DNA of 7,619 nucleotides from Clostridia bacterium (GCA_900752095.1 CAADUD010000103.1:1-7619); one strand, 5' to 3'; numbered from the stretch's first letter, positions 1 through 6,237 are shown. Translations and numbers: made by a program. The notes: generated by a model not told the origin, from the letters alone.

Positions 1-1
1 A

Positions 2-52
2 AGAGAAGTAAAAGAAGAAATAAATGCTATGAAAAAAGAAAGTGAAAAATAA
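2..52 (+). pseudogene. 3' remnant of a second Nudix hydrolase reading frame
   Basis: Reading from base 2, the frame gives REVKEEINA followed by MKKESEK and a TAA at 50-52. REVKEEINA is the second half of a Nudix box (REUXEE). Bases 1-29 are identical to 243-271 inside the intact Nudix gene just downstream. A 29-base exact match carrying the catalytic motif is not chance, so this is a copy of that segment. After the shared bases the frame ends within seven codons, whereas a Nudix domain needs about 80 more residues, so the copy cannot be functional as seen. The 5' part lies outside the window. It could be the tail of a tandem Nudix paralogue with its 3' half deleted, a short segmental duplication, or, if the window begins at a contig edge, an assembly artefact. 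Confidence 0.6.
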
Positions 53-62
53 CTAGTAATTT

Positions 63-68
63 GGAAGG
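63..68 (+). promoter_or_regulatory. ribosome binding site of the Nudix gene
   Basis: GGAAGG lies 10 bases before the ATG at 79 and supports that start. No promoter is convincing in the 78 bases upstream, so transcription may enter from beyond the window. Confidence 0.5.
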
Positions 69-78
69 ATGATAATAT

Positions 79-516
79 ATGAAAGAAAAGTTTAAATCAG
101 CTATTACTGTGGGTTTGATTTTGCTAAATGATAAAGGGCAAGTCCTTTTGCAAAAAAGATGTAATACAGGATATATGGATGGAAAGTATGCTTTGGTTGC
201 TGGACACTTAGAAAGTAATGAATCATTAGTAGATGGTATAATAAGAGAAGTAAAAGAAGAAATAAATGCTACTTTGGATAAGAATAATGTAGAATTTGTG
301 TGTATAATAAGACGAGGAGATAATTATGATTATATTAACTCTTATTTTAAATATCAAAACTATAATGAGAAAATTGAAAATCTTGAACCAGGAAAATGTT
401 CAGAGCTAAGATGGTTTGATATCGTCGATTTACCAGATAATATAATTCCAAATGATAAAAGAGCAATTAATAATATGAATAATAAAACATATTTAGATGA
501 ATATGATTTTAATTAA
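79..516 (+). CDS. Nudix (MutT-type) hydrolase
   Basis: A 145-residue single-domain Nudix protein, normal length for the family. Nudix enzymes use Mg2+ to hydrolyse nucleoside diphosphates linked to another group X. The substrate cannot be read from the sequence; oxidised or damaged nucleotides and NDP-sugars are typical for cytosolic members of this size. The Nudix box runs from G42 to A64: G42, E48, then R56-E57-V58-K59-E60-E61, so the metal-binding glutamates of REUXEE are all present. The usual Gly near the end of the box is Asn63. The N-terminal strand (AITVGLILLNDKGQVLLQKR) and the later ELRWFDIVDLPDNI segment, typical of MutT-like folds, are both intact. The GGAAGG site fits the ATG. 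The RhuM-family gene starts 40 bases after the stop on the same strand, so the two may be co-transcribed. A truncated copy of the Nudix box lies immediately upstream. Confidence 0.9.
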   Translation: MKEKFKSAITVGLILLNDKGQVLLQKRCNTGYMDGKYALVAGHLESNESLVDGIIREVKEEINATLDKNNVEFVCIIRRGDNYDYINSYFKYQNYNEKIENLEPGKCSELRWFDIVDLPDNIIPNDKRAINNMNNKTYLDEYDFN

Positions 517-540
517 ATAAATTACAAGTTATTATTTCAA

Positions 541-546
541 AGGAGA
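541..546 (+). promoter_or_regulatory. ribosome binding site deciding the TTG start of the RhuM-family gene
   Basis: AGGAGA lies 10 bases before TTG at 557. An ATG at 546-548 meets a stop after four codons, and no in-frame ATG follows near the conserved N-terminus, so TTG is the supported start. Confidence 0.65.
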
Positions 547-556
547 TGAATTTGGT

Positions 557-1345
557 TTGAACAATGAATTAATAGAAAATAATAATGAATTTATTATTTA
601 TACAACAGATGATGGACAGGTTGATATTGAAGTAAGACTTGAAGATGAAAATGTTTGGCTTGCTCAAAGCTCAATGGCAGAACTATTTGATACAACAAAG
701 CAAAATATAAGCTTACATATAAAAAATATCTTTGATGAAAAAGAATTAGATGAAAATGCAGTTGTCAAGGAAAACTTGACAACTGCTAAAGATGGAAAAA
801 ATTATAAAACAAAATTCTACAACTTAGATTTAATTATATCAGTAGGATATCGAGTAAAATCAGTTCGTGGTACTCAATTTAGAATATGGGCAAATAAGTT
901 AATAAAAGAATATCTAATAAAAGGATATAATCTTAATGTAAAAAGATTTAAAAATAATGGTGGAGGAACATATTTTGAAGAAATACTAGAAAAAATTAGA
1001 GACATCCGCTCATCGGAAAAAGTATTTTGGAGAAAAGTATTAGATATATATGCTACAAGTGTTGACTATGATGCAAGGAATGAAGAGACGAAAGAATTTT
1101 TTAAAACTGTTCAAAACAAGATGCATTATGCAGTTCATGGAAATACAGCAGCAGAAATAATTTTTAATAGGGTAGATAGTGAAAAGGAGAATATTGGCTT
1201 AACTAATTTTAAAGGAAGCAGTCCTACAAAAGAAGAAACAGAAGTCGCAAAAAATTATTTATCAGAAAAAGAATTAGATTTATTGAATAGAATGGTATCG
1301 GCTTATTTAGATGTAGCAGAAATCAATGCATTGAATAATATATGA
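557..1345 (+). CDS. RhuM / COG3943 family protein, C-terminally truncated
   Basis: A 262-residue protein recognisable as the 'virulence RhuM' family. Conserved family blocks appear in order: IEVRLEDENVWLAQ (residues 24-37), MAELFDTTKQNISLHIKNIF (40-59), VVKENLTTAKDGKNYKTKFYNLDLIISVGYRVKS in pieces (69-102), RGTQFRIWA (104-112), SEKVFWRKVLDIYATSVDYD (153-172), and FKTVQNKMHYAVHGNTAAEII (182-202). The early TTKQNISLHI segment looks like a helix-turn-helix recognition region. Family members are common beside restriction-modification loci, on genomic islands and in prophages; rhuM was named from Salmonella pathogenicity island 3. The biochemical role is not established. Members I know are about 330-345 residues and continue past LDVAEINALN with a MKDW-containing helical tail. 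Here the frame ends at LNNI, and no frame in the next 290 bases restores the tail. It may be inactive or a shortened form. The TTG start is backed by AGGAGA. Confidence 0.85.
   Translation: MNNELIENNNEFIIYTTDDGQVDIEVRLEDENVWLAQSSMAELFDTTKQNISLHIKNIFDEKELDENAVVKENLTTAKDGKNYKTKFYNLDLIISVGYRVKSVRGTQFRIWANKLIKEYLIKGYNLNVKRFKNNGGGTYFEEILEKIRDIRSSEKVFWRKVLDIYATSVDYDARNEETKEFFKTVQNKMHYAVHGNTAAEIIFNRVDSEKENIGLTNFKGSSPTKEETEVAKNYLSEKELDLLNRMVSAYLDVAEINALNNI
758..786. repeat. 12-bp perfect inverted repeat inside the RhuM-family gene
   Basis: GCAGTTGTCAAG (758-769), loop GAAAA, CTTGACAACTGC (775-786). The arms are perfectly complementary over 12 bp. They lie in codons for AVVKENLTTAK, a conserved stretch of the family. 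In mRNA this would be a very stable hairpin for such AT-rich DNA. It could be a coincidence of codon choice, a pause or processing site, or a protein-binding palindrome. Confidence 0.6.
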
Positions 1346-1578
1346 GGTTATATATTATAGCCACAAAAACGGACGAACCTTTAAATATAAAGGAAAATGG
1401 GAAATTTTGAAAAGTGCTAAAATCTGTGGCTTTGGCGAATTGAAATAGACTTCAGATGTAGTTTTTTCAATAGCTTTAAGGAGTAATGTCAGGGTACACA
1501 ATTTTTAATTGCTAAAGAGAAAAAGCCCAGAGGAAGATAGATACAGAAAGAAGATAGAGAAGGATAAAAAGTGAAATT
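1346..1578. other. gene-poor stretch between the truncated RhuM gene and the terminator
   Basis: I find no convincing gene here. The +1 frame relative to RhuM stays open from 1335 to 1445 and encodes a basic stretch (ending KICGFGELK), possibly debris of another gene. An ATG at 1342 overlapping the RhuM stop gives only 22 codons. An ATG at 1485, preceded by AAGGAG, gives 9 codons. The end (1525-1580) is purine-rich. A possible RNA fold at 1359-1431 is listed separately. Confidence 0.4.
1359..1431 (+). ncRNA. possible folded RNA element (unidentified)
   Basis: AGCCACA (1359-1365) can pair with TGTGGCT (1425-1431), closing a 73-base segment. Inside it, CCTTTA (1378-1383) and TAAAGG (1388-1393) form a tetraloop hairpin, and AAAAT and ATTTT around 1394-1408 can also pair. 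This nested layout looks like a small structured RNA or the leader of a lost gene. It matches no riboswitch consensus I know. In AT-rich DNA short stems like these also arise by chance. Confidence 0.2.
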
Positions 1579-1611
1579 AAAAGCGACAGATATTTTATCT
1601 GTCGCTTTTTT
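1579..1611. terminator. bidirectional intrinsic terminator
   Basis: AGCGACAGATA (1582-1592), loop TTT, TATCTGTCGCT (1596-1606) is an 11-bp perfect stem that AAA/TTT extends to 14 bp. It is followed by a run of six T (1606-1611) on the plus strand; on the minus strand the stem is followed by TTTT. It can end transcription from the Nudix/RhuM side. It also lies 27 bases past the stop of the minus-strand 304-aa gene. Confidence 0.9.
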
Positions 1612-1637
1612 GGTAGAGAGCTATTTGAGAAGTGGGA

Positions 1638-2552
1638 TTACTTCAGCATTTTGGAAGCTTCCAAAATGCTGGAAATAGCATCCAACTTGCCAATAACCAT
1701 CCTGGCACTATATCCAGCCTTTTCGAGTTCCTGGCATACACCGAGAAACTTCTCAAAGAGAGATTCATTAGCCATGATATCCATGACTGTAAGAGAACTC
1801 TGCACCGAATGCTCATTGCATTCATTTTTCGGAGTAGGAAGAAGGGACGGTATGCTGGTCGAAGAGGCAGTTTCAACCACAATATCCGGCTCCTGCTCAG
1901 CAGTATCAACTGTGTCAACACTATGATCCTGTAACCATCGTTTCAGTGGAGCAGCCAGAGGTGTATTGACTTCCGAAGTTTTGCGAAGAAGTGTGTCATT
2001 CCAAATTGCTTCCAACAAATCGTGAATCTGAGCCGCATACGGTTTGAGCATAGCAGACTCTGATCTATCAAAGTGCAGAGTACGAAGCCCACCGAAATAG
2101 TTGACTTCATGGAAGCTACCAAGAAGATACAGAGTTCTTTCAATATAGCTCTCATCAGCGTACTGGGTCAGTCTAAAGCACTTACTGTAGACCATCGCTG
2201 CAACGATCATATCAGAAACGTTAAGCAATTTCTGATATGCCGTTTTGCACTTTTCAGAAGAAAAAACAGGTTGCAAGAAATCCTTCTGTACTAAAGAGCG
2301 TTGATAGCGTAACTCGTCTCGCCAAGGAAAAACCAGATGTTCGGAAATGCTGTCAGGCTCCAAACCGAAAGAATTGAGAGCTTTTACCGGGTCATATGTC
2401 ATAAGCCAAAGAAGATCAAAACATTGATCATTGCTCATTTCTTTCGCAAAGGTATTGGTAGCCTTTTCGATTTTGCGTTTCAAATCTTCAGAACAACTCT
2501 GAAAGCGCTTATCAAACTTGGTCCGGAATTTAATTGTACTGTTGTTAGACAT
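1638..2552 (-). CDS. protein of unknown function, likely horizontally acquired
   Basis: A 304-residue protein that I do not recognise. It has no signal peptide or membrane segment, so it is probably cytosolic. The layout suggests three parts. Residues 1-205 form a helical, aromatic- and charge-rich domain with a basic start and blocks such as CFDLLWLMTYDP (44-55) and YFGGLRTLHFDRSES (152-166). Residues 206-252 are an acidic, Ser/Thr/Pro-rich linker. Residues 253-304 are a compact helical tail. There are six cysteines (20, 44, 102, 125, 245, 273), but I see no CxxC zinc motif. The ATG is preceded by AGGAGG at ideal spacing and by a perfect consensus promoter. A 60-base sample of the gene (1681-1740) is 47% GC against 32% in polA, suggesting transfer from a richer-GC donor. 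It stands alone: divergent from polA and convergent with the RhuM side. A DNA-binding or mobile-element protein is possible but unproven. Confidence 0.8.
   Translation of the reverse strand: MSNNSTIKFRTKFDKRFQSCSEDLKRKIEKATNTFAKEMSNDQCFDLLWLMTYDPVKALNSFGLEPDSISEHLVFPWRDELRYQRSLVQKDFLQPVFSSEKCKTAYQKLLNVSDMIVAAMVYSKCFRLTQYADESYIERTLYLLGSFHEVNYFGGLRTLHFDRSESAMLKPYAAQIHDLLEAIWNDTLLRKTSEVNTPLAAPLKRWLQDHSVDTVDTAEQEPDIVVETASSTSIPSLLPTPKNECNEHSVQSSLTVMDIMANESLFEKFLGVCQELEKAGYSARMVIGKLDAISSILEASKMLK
1644..1671. repeat. 28-bp perfect palindrome at the 3' end of the 304-aa gene
   Basis: CAGCATTTTGGAAG is followed directly by its complement CTTCCAAAATGCTG. It covers the last codons (SILEASKML) and ends 4 bases before the stop codon. 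As RNA it would fold into about 12 bp with a 4-base loop just upstream of the separate terminator at 1579-1611. Such an element can stabilise the 3' end, cause pausing, or bind a dimeric protein. Confidence 0.7.
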
Positions 2553-2560
2553 AAAGTAGC

Positions 2561-2566
2561 CCTCCT
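2561..2566 (-). promoter_or_regulatory. ribosome binding site of the 304-aa gene
   Basis: On the minus strand AGGAGG, within AGAGGAGGGC, lies 8 bases before the ATG at 2552. This is a full-consensus site that fixes the start. Confidence 0.85.
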
Positions 2567-2585
2567 CTAAAATATAAAAAATGCT

Positions 2586-2598
2586 AGGTTATTAACCT
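2586..2598. promoter_or_regulatory. possible operator palindrome
   Basis: AGGTTA-T-TAACCT has 6-bp perfect arms around one base. It sits about 4-16 bases downstream of the predicted start point of the 304-aa gene. That position would let a bound dimer block the promoter. No bound protein is known; the gene's own product is one candidate. Confidence 0.4.
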
Positions 2599-2607
2599 TA
2601 TAATTAT

Positions 2608-2636
2608 ATTATACTAAAAATAATACATTATGTCAA
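2608..2636 (-). promoter_or_regulatory. consensus sigma-A promoter of the 304-aa gene
   Basis: On the minus strand TTGACA (2631-2636) and TATAAT (2608-2613) are separated by exactly 17 bases. Both hexamers match the vegetative consensus perfectly, predicting transcription from about 2601 into the 304-aa gene. Confidence 0.85.
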
Positions 2637-2694
2637 TTAACGCTACTGATAAGCTATGTGATTTTGAATAGTAGAACAAATATATTTCATTTTA

Positions 2695-2723
2695 TAGAAA
2701 AAATAAAATTAATATGATATAAT
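2695..2723 (+). promoter_or_regulatory. extended -10 promoter of polA
   Basis: TGATATAAT (2715-2723) is a full extended -10 (TGnTATAAT). A weak -35, TAGAAA (2695-2700, 4 of 6 matches), lies 17 bases upstream. The predicted start point is near 2730. An ATG at 2737 would then have almost no leader and no ribosome binding site, favouring the ATG at 2755. Confidence 0.6.
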
Positions 2724-2754
2724 CGAAAAAAATTAAATGAAAGAAGAGAAAACT

Positions 2755-5505
2755 ATGAAAAAAATTGTTTTAATTGATGGAAATAGTATTTTAAATAGAG
2801 CTTTTTATGGAATTATGGGTTCTAAAATGCTAACAACAGCAGATGGAAAATATACCAATGCTGTTTATGGATTTTTAGCTATTCTATTTAAGGTATTAGA
2901 AGATATAGACCCAGAATATTTAATGGTAACTTTTGATGTTAAGTCAAAAACACAAAGACATGAGCTATATGATGGTTATAAAGCCAATAGAAAAGGAATG
3001 CCAAATGAACTTGCACAGCAGATGCCTATTTTAAAAAATATTTTAAAGGCTATGAATATTGCTATTATTGAAAAAGAAGGCTATGAGGCAGATGATGTAT
3101 TAGGAACCATAGCAAAAAAGGCAGAAAGAAAAGGATTTGATGTTACAATTGTTTCAGGAGATAGAGATACCTTTCAGCTTACTTCTGATAACATTAAAGT
3201 ACGTATTCCACATACCAAAGTGGGAAAAACAGAAGTAGACACTTTTGATAAACAAGCTATTATAGAAAAATATGGAGTAAAACCAAAACAATTAATAGAA
3301 GTAAAAGGATTAATGGGGGATACCTCGGATAATATTCCAGGAGTACCTGGTATTGGAGAAAAAACGGCACTAGAACTAATTAAGAAATACTATTCTATAG
3401 AAAATTTGTATGATAAAATGGAAAAAGAACAAGATACCATTAAGCCAAATACTAGAAAAAAGTTAATAGAAAACAAAGACTTAGCAGAATTATCTAGAAC
3501 ATTAGGAACTATTAATTTATCTGTACCAATAGAAGAAAATCTAGAAGATTTTAAAAGAAAAGAATGGAATAAAGAGGAAGTATTCAAACAATTTAAAGAA
3601 TTAAACTTTAACCGTTTTATTGAAAGATTTTCATTACAAGAAGAAAAAGGTAATAAAGATATTCATGAGCTTTTTGAACTAGAAAGTATTTCTGTAGATA
3701 ATAAAGAACCTCAAACCCTAATAGAAGAGTTACAAAAAGAAAATGAAATGATATATTTCTTAGGAAAAAAAGAATTATCTCCTATAGAAAATGCAAATTT
3801 TGAATATGTTCGAATTTTGCAAAAAGAAATTACCGCATTATATATTTATCGTAACAAAAAAATATATGAAATAAAAATAGGAAAGAATATAGAGCAGTAT
3901 GTAGCTATGTGGAAACCAATTTTTGAAAACAAGTCAATAGAGAAAATAGGATATCACATGAGTGAAGATGTTGTATTATTAAAAGAACTAGGCATCAATC
4001 TAAAAGGGATTTCATTTGATGCCAAAATTGCAGCTTATGACTTAAACCCAACTAATAATCATTATGGACTAGATGAACTTGCAAAACAATACTTAAATTT
4101 AGACTTTTCACAATATTTAGAAGCATTAGAGACACCAAAACAAGAACAAACACAAATGACCTTATTTGCACGAGAAGAGGAAGAAAAAGAAGAAAATAAT
4201 TTAGAACAATATAAAAATGCACTTTGTGTATATAGTATTGCAAAACTACAAGAAGAACTATTACCAAAATTAGAAGAAGTACAAGCATTAGAATTGTTTA
4301 ACAACATAGAAATGCCTATAGGCAAAATATTGGGAAGCATGCAATATGAGGGAATTTATATTGATAAAGAAGAACTTATTGCATTTGGTGACAAATTAAA
4401 AGAGCAAATAGAAAGTTTAAAACAAGAAATTTATAATCTATGTGGAGAAGAATTCAATGTAAATTCTACACAACAATTAGGAACTATTTTATTTGAAAAA
4501 TTGAAATTGCCTGTTTATAAAAAAACAAAAAAAGGGTATTCTACAGATGTAGATATTTTAGAAAAACTAAAGCCAGAACATCCAGTTATTGAAAAAATAT
4601 TAGAATATCGTACTTTAGGAAAACTAAATTCTACTTATGTAGAAGGATTATTACCATATATTAATGCAAAAACACATAAAATCCATTCACATTTTCATCA
4701 AACGATTACTGCAACGGGCCGAATTAGTAGTACAGAACCAAACTTACAAAACATACCTAGCAGAGCAGAATTTGGAAAACAAGTAAAAAAGGCATTTAAA
4801 GCGAGCAAAGGGCATATATTTATAGATGCAGACTATTCTCAAATTGAACTTAGAATTTTAGCACATATTTCAAAAGACAGGAATATGAAAAAAGCTTTTT
4901 CTCAAGGTGAAGATATTCACAAACAAGTAGCTTCCAAGGTATTTGAAGTACCAATGCAAGAAGTAACCAAAGAGCAAAGAACAGCAGCAAAAGCAGTAAA
5001 TTTTGGAATTGTATATGGTATTAGTGGATTTGGGCTTGCAGAACAACTAAGTATAGGAAGAAAGAAAGCAGAAAGTTATATAGAACAATACTTGGAAAAA
5101 TATAAAGGTGTAAAAAAATTTATGGATGAAATTGTAAGTCAAGCAAGAGAAAAAGGCTTTGTAGAAACCTTATTCCATAGAAGAAGATATATTCCAGAAC
5201 TTTCTTCTAATAACTATATGGTAAGACAATTTGGTGCAAGAGCGGCTATGAACACACCAATACAAGGAACAGCAGCAGATATTATGAAGATTGCTATGAT
5301 TAAGGTATATGAAAAATTAGAACAAGAAAATTTACAAGCTAAAATTATTTTGCAAATTCATGATGAATTGTTAATAGAATGTAAAATAGAAGAAAAAGAG
5401 AAAGTAAAACAAATTTTAAAAGAGTGCATGGAAAGTGCAGCAACACTAGATGTACCTTTAGAAGTAGAAGTATCAGAAGCAGATAATTGGTATGAGGTAA
5501 AATAA
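2755..5505 (+). CDS. polA: DNA polymerase I (family A)
   Basis: A 916-residue DNA polymerase I that fills gaps and removes RNA primers in Okazaki-fragment processing and excision repair. Residues 1 to about 290 are the 5' nuclease: KKIVLIDGNS with its aspartate, YEADDVLGTIA, SGDRD, and the helix-hairpin-helix GDTSDNIPGVPGIGEKTA. The middle (about 300-510) is the 3'-5' exonuclease fold. It has lost the DxE of motif I and the aspartate of motif III and keeps only FDAK of motif II, so proofreading should be absent, as in other Bacillota PolA. The polymerase domain holds motif A DYSQIELR (catalytic D693), motif B R742..K746..F750GIVYG, and motif C HDE (D870), all intact. The ATG at 2755 matches the usual MKKIVLIDGNS start; the frame extends to an ATG at 2737 that lacks a binding site. 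Even for 2755 the GAAGAG site is weak. Confidence 0.97.
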   Translation: MKKIVLIDGNSILNRAFYGIMGSKMLTTADGKYTNAVYGFLAILFKVLEDIDPEYLMVTFDVKSKTQRHELYDGYKANRKGMPNELAQQMPILKNILKAMNIAIIEKEGYEADDVLGTIAKKAERKGFDVTIVSGDRDTFQLTSDNIKVRIPHTKVGKTEVDTFDKQAIIEKYGVKPKQLIEVKGLMGDTSDNIPGVPGIGEKTALELIKKYYSIENLYDKMEKEQDTIKPNTRKKLIENKDLAELSRTLGTINLSVPIEENLEDFKRKEWNKEEVFKQFKELNFNRFIERFSLQEEKGNKDIHELFELESISVDNKEPQTLIEELQKENEMIYFLGKKELSPIENANFEYVRILQKEITALYIYRNKKIYEIKIGKNIEQYVAMWKPIFENKSIEKIGYHMSEDVVLLKELGINLKGISFDAKIAAYDLNPTNNHYGLDELAKQYLNLDFSQYLEALETPKQEQTQMTLFAREEEEKEENNLEQYKNALCVYSIAKLQEELLPKLEEVQALELFNNIEMPIGKILGSMQYEGIYIDKEELIAFGDKLKEQIESLKQEIYNLCGEEFNVNSTQQLGTILFEKLKLPVYKKTKKGYSTDVDILEKLKPEHPVIEKILEYRTLGKLNSTYVEGLLPYINAKTHKIHSHFHQTITATGRISSTEPNLQNIPSRAEFGKQVKKAFKASKGHIFIDADYSQIELRILAHISKDRNMKKAFSQGEDIHKQVASKVFEVPMQEVTKEQRTAAKAVNFGIVYGISGFGLAEQLSIGRKKAESYIEQYLEKYKGVKKFMDEIVSQAREKGFVETLFHRRRYIPELSSNNYMVRQFGARAAMNTPIQGTAADIMKIAMIKVYEKLEQENLQAKIILQIHDELLIECKIEEKEKVKQILKECMESAATLDVPLEVEVSEADNWYEVK

Positions 5506-5530
5506 TAAGTTTTGTCTATGAAATTTAAAG

Positions 5531-5562
5531 TATAATAGTTAATAAAATATATTTTATTAACT
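5531..5562 (+). promoter_or_regulatory. possible promoter with 26-bp palindromic operator before the transglycosylase gene
   Basis: TATAAT (5531-5536) is followed at once by a perfect 26-base palindrome, AGTTAATAAAATA joined to TATTTTATTAACT (5537-5562). The predicted start point would fall near its centre. The -35 is poor. No T-run follows the palindrome and its stem is nearly all A-T, so it is a weak terminator candidate and a better operator candidate. Confidence 0.4.
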
Positions 5563-5606
5563 TAGAATATTAAAATAATGAATTAATAAAATAAGACTAA
5601 AGAAAA

Positions 5607-5612
5607 AAGGAG
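5607..5612 (+). promoter_or_regulatory. ribosome binding site deciding the TTG start of the transglycosylase
   Basis: AAGGAG lies 8 bases before TTG at 5621. The next in-frame ATG is past the membrane anchor, so the TTG is needed to make a complete protein. Confidence 0.75.
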
Positions 5613-5620
5613 AGAAAATT

Positions 5621-6226
5621 TTGCTAAAATTAGTTAGAAATGGATTAATTATATTATGCATATTAGGATTTTTCTATTTTTTGCTGTTTCATGTGTTTGA
5701 TTTGAAAACAGTCATTATGAAACAACTTTATCCTCAAAAGTATGCAGAATATGTAAATCAGTATGCAGAGCAATATGATGTGGATCCATTGTTGATTTTT
5801 GCTATGATAAAGGTTGAAAGTAATTTTAATGCAGATGCAAAGTCTAGCAGTGAAGCAAGAGGCTTAATGCAATTAATGGAAAATACGGCTACAGAAATGG
5901 CTCAAAAAGTAGAAAAGCAGGGAAGTAATATAAATTTACAAGCACAAGAAGGTTCAGAAATAAATCATGTGCAAACTTTATATGAACCAGAAACGAATAT
6001 TCAACTAGGAACTTATTACTTTTCTAGCTTACTTACACAATATCAAAATATAGGAATTGCCCTAGCTGCCTATAATGCTGGAATGGGGAGAGTAAACGAA
6101 TGGATAGAAAAAAGAACCATTTTGCCAGATGGTTCTAATTTAGAAGCAATTCCTTACCGAGAAACGAATATGTATGTTAGAAAAGTATTAAATGCGTATC
6201 GAATTTATCAGGAATTATATAAATAA
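5621..6226 (+). CDS. membrane-anchored lytic transglycosylase (SLT domain)
   Basis: A 201-residue Slt-type lytic transglycosylase. These enzymes cleave the MurNAc-GlcNAc bond of peptidoglycan and leave a 1,6-anhydro end. Residues 9-26 form one hydrophobic helix after a short basic start, so the protein is anchored with its catalytic domain outside. The domain shows the classic motifs: AMIKVESNFN with catalytic E66, SSSEARGLMQLM (75-86), and AAYNAGMGRVNEWI (149-162). A polar stretch of about 28 residues (95-122) separates GLMQLM from YEPETNIQLG and is longer than in minimal family members. A TTG start is supported by AAGGAG. It lies 115 bases after polA. In many clostridia the same enzyme follows polA with coaE between them; coaE is absent here. 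Converges with an M23 peptidase gene. Confidence 0.92.
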   Translation: MLKLVRNGLIILCILGFFYFLLFHVFDLKTVIMKQLYPQKYAEYVNQYAEQYDVDPLLIFAMIKVESNFNADAKSSSEARGLMQLMENTATEMAQKVEKQGSNINLQAQEGSEINHVQTLYEPETNIQLGTYYFSSLLTQYQNIGIALAAYNAGMGRVNEWIEKRTILPDGSNLEAIPYRETNMYVRKVLNAYRIYQELYK

Positions 6227-6237
6227 TAAAAAATGAT

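Noticed and set aside
1359..1431. Known riboswitch (cyclic di-GMP, purine, fluoride, guanidine classes)
   Set aside because: None of the conserved core sequences of these classes is present; only generic short stems are seen.
1485..1514. Nine-codon frame with AAGGAG upstream (ATG at 1485)
   Set aside because: It is too short and has no conserved feature; the Shine-Dalgarno match is likely chance in purine-rich DNA.
1632..2570. Plus- and minus-strand open frames overlapping the 304-aa gene (for example 1632-1934, 1651-1926, 2073-2294, 2337-2570)
   Set aside because: They lack ribosome binding sites, resemble no family, and exist because the opposite frame is coding and richer in GC. The 304-aa frame alone has a promoter, AGGAGG and terminator.
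2737..2754. Earlier ATG of polA at 2737
   Set aside because: It lies only about 7 bases after the predicted transcription start and has no Shine-Dalgarno. The extra residues MKEEKT are outside the normal family start MKKIVLIDGNS.
3390..4340. Minus-strand open frames inside polA
   Set aside because: They are antisense to conserved polymerase sequence, low in complexity (runs of Leu/Val/Ser), and have no start signals.
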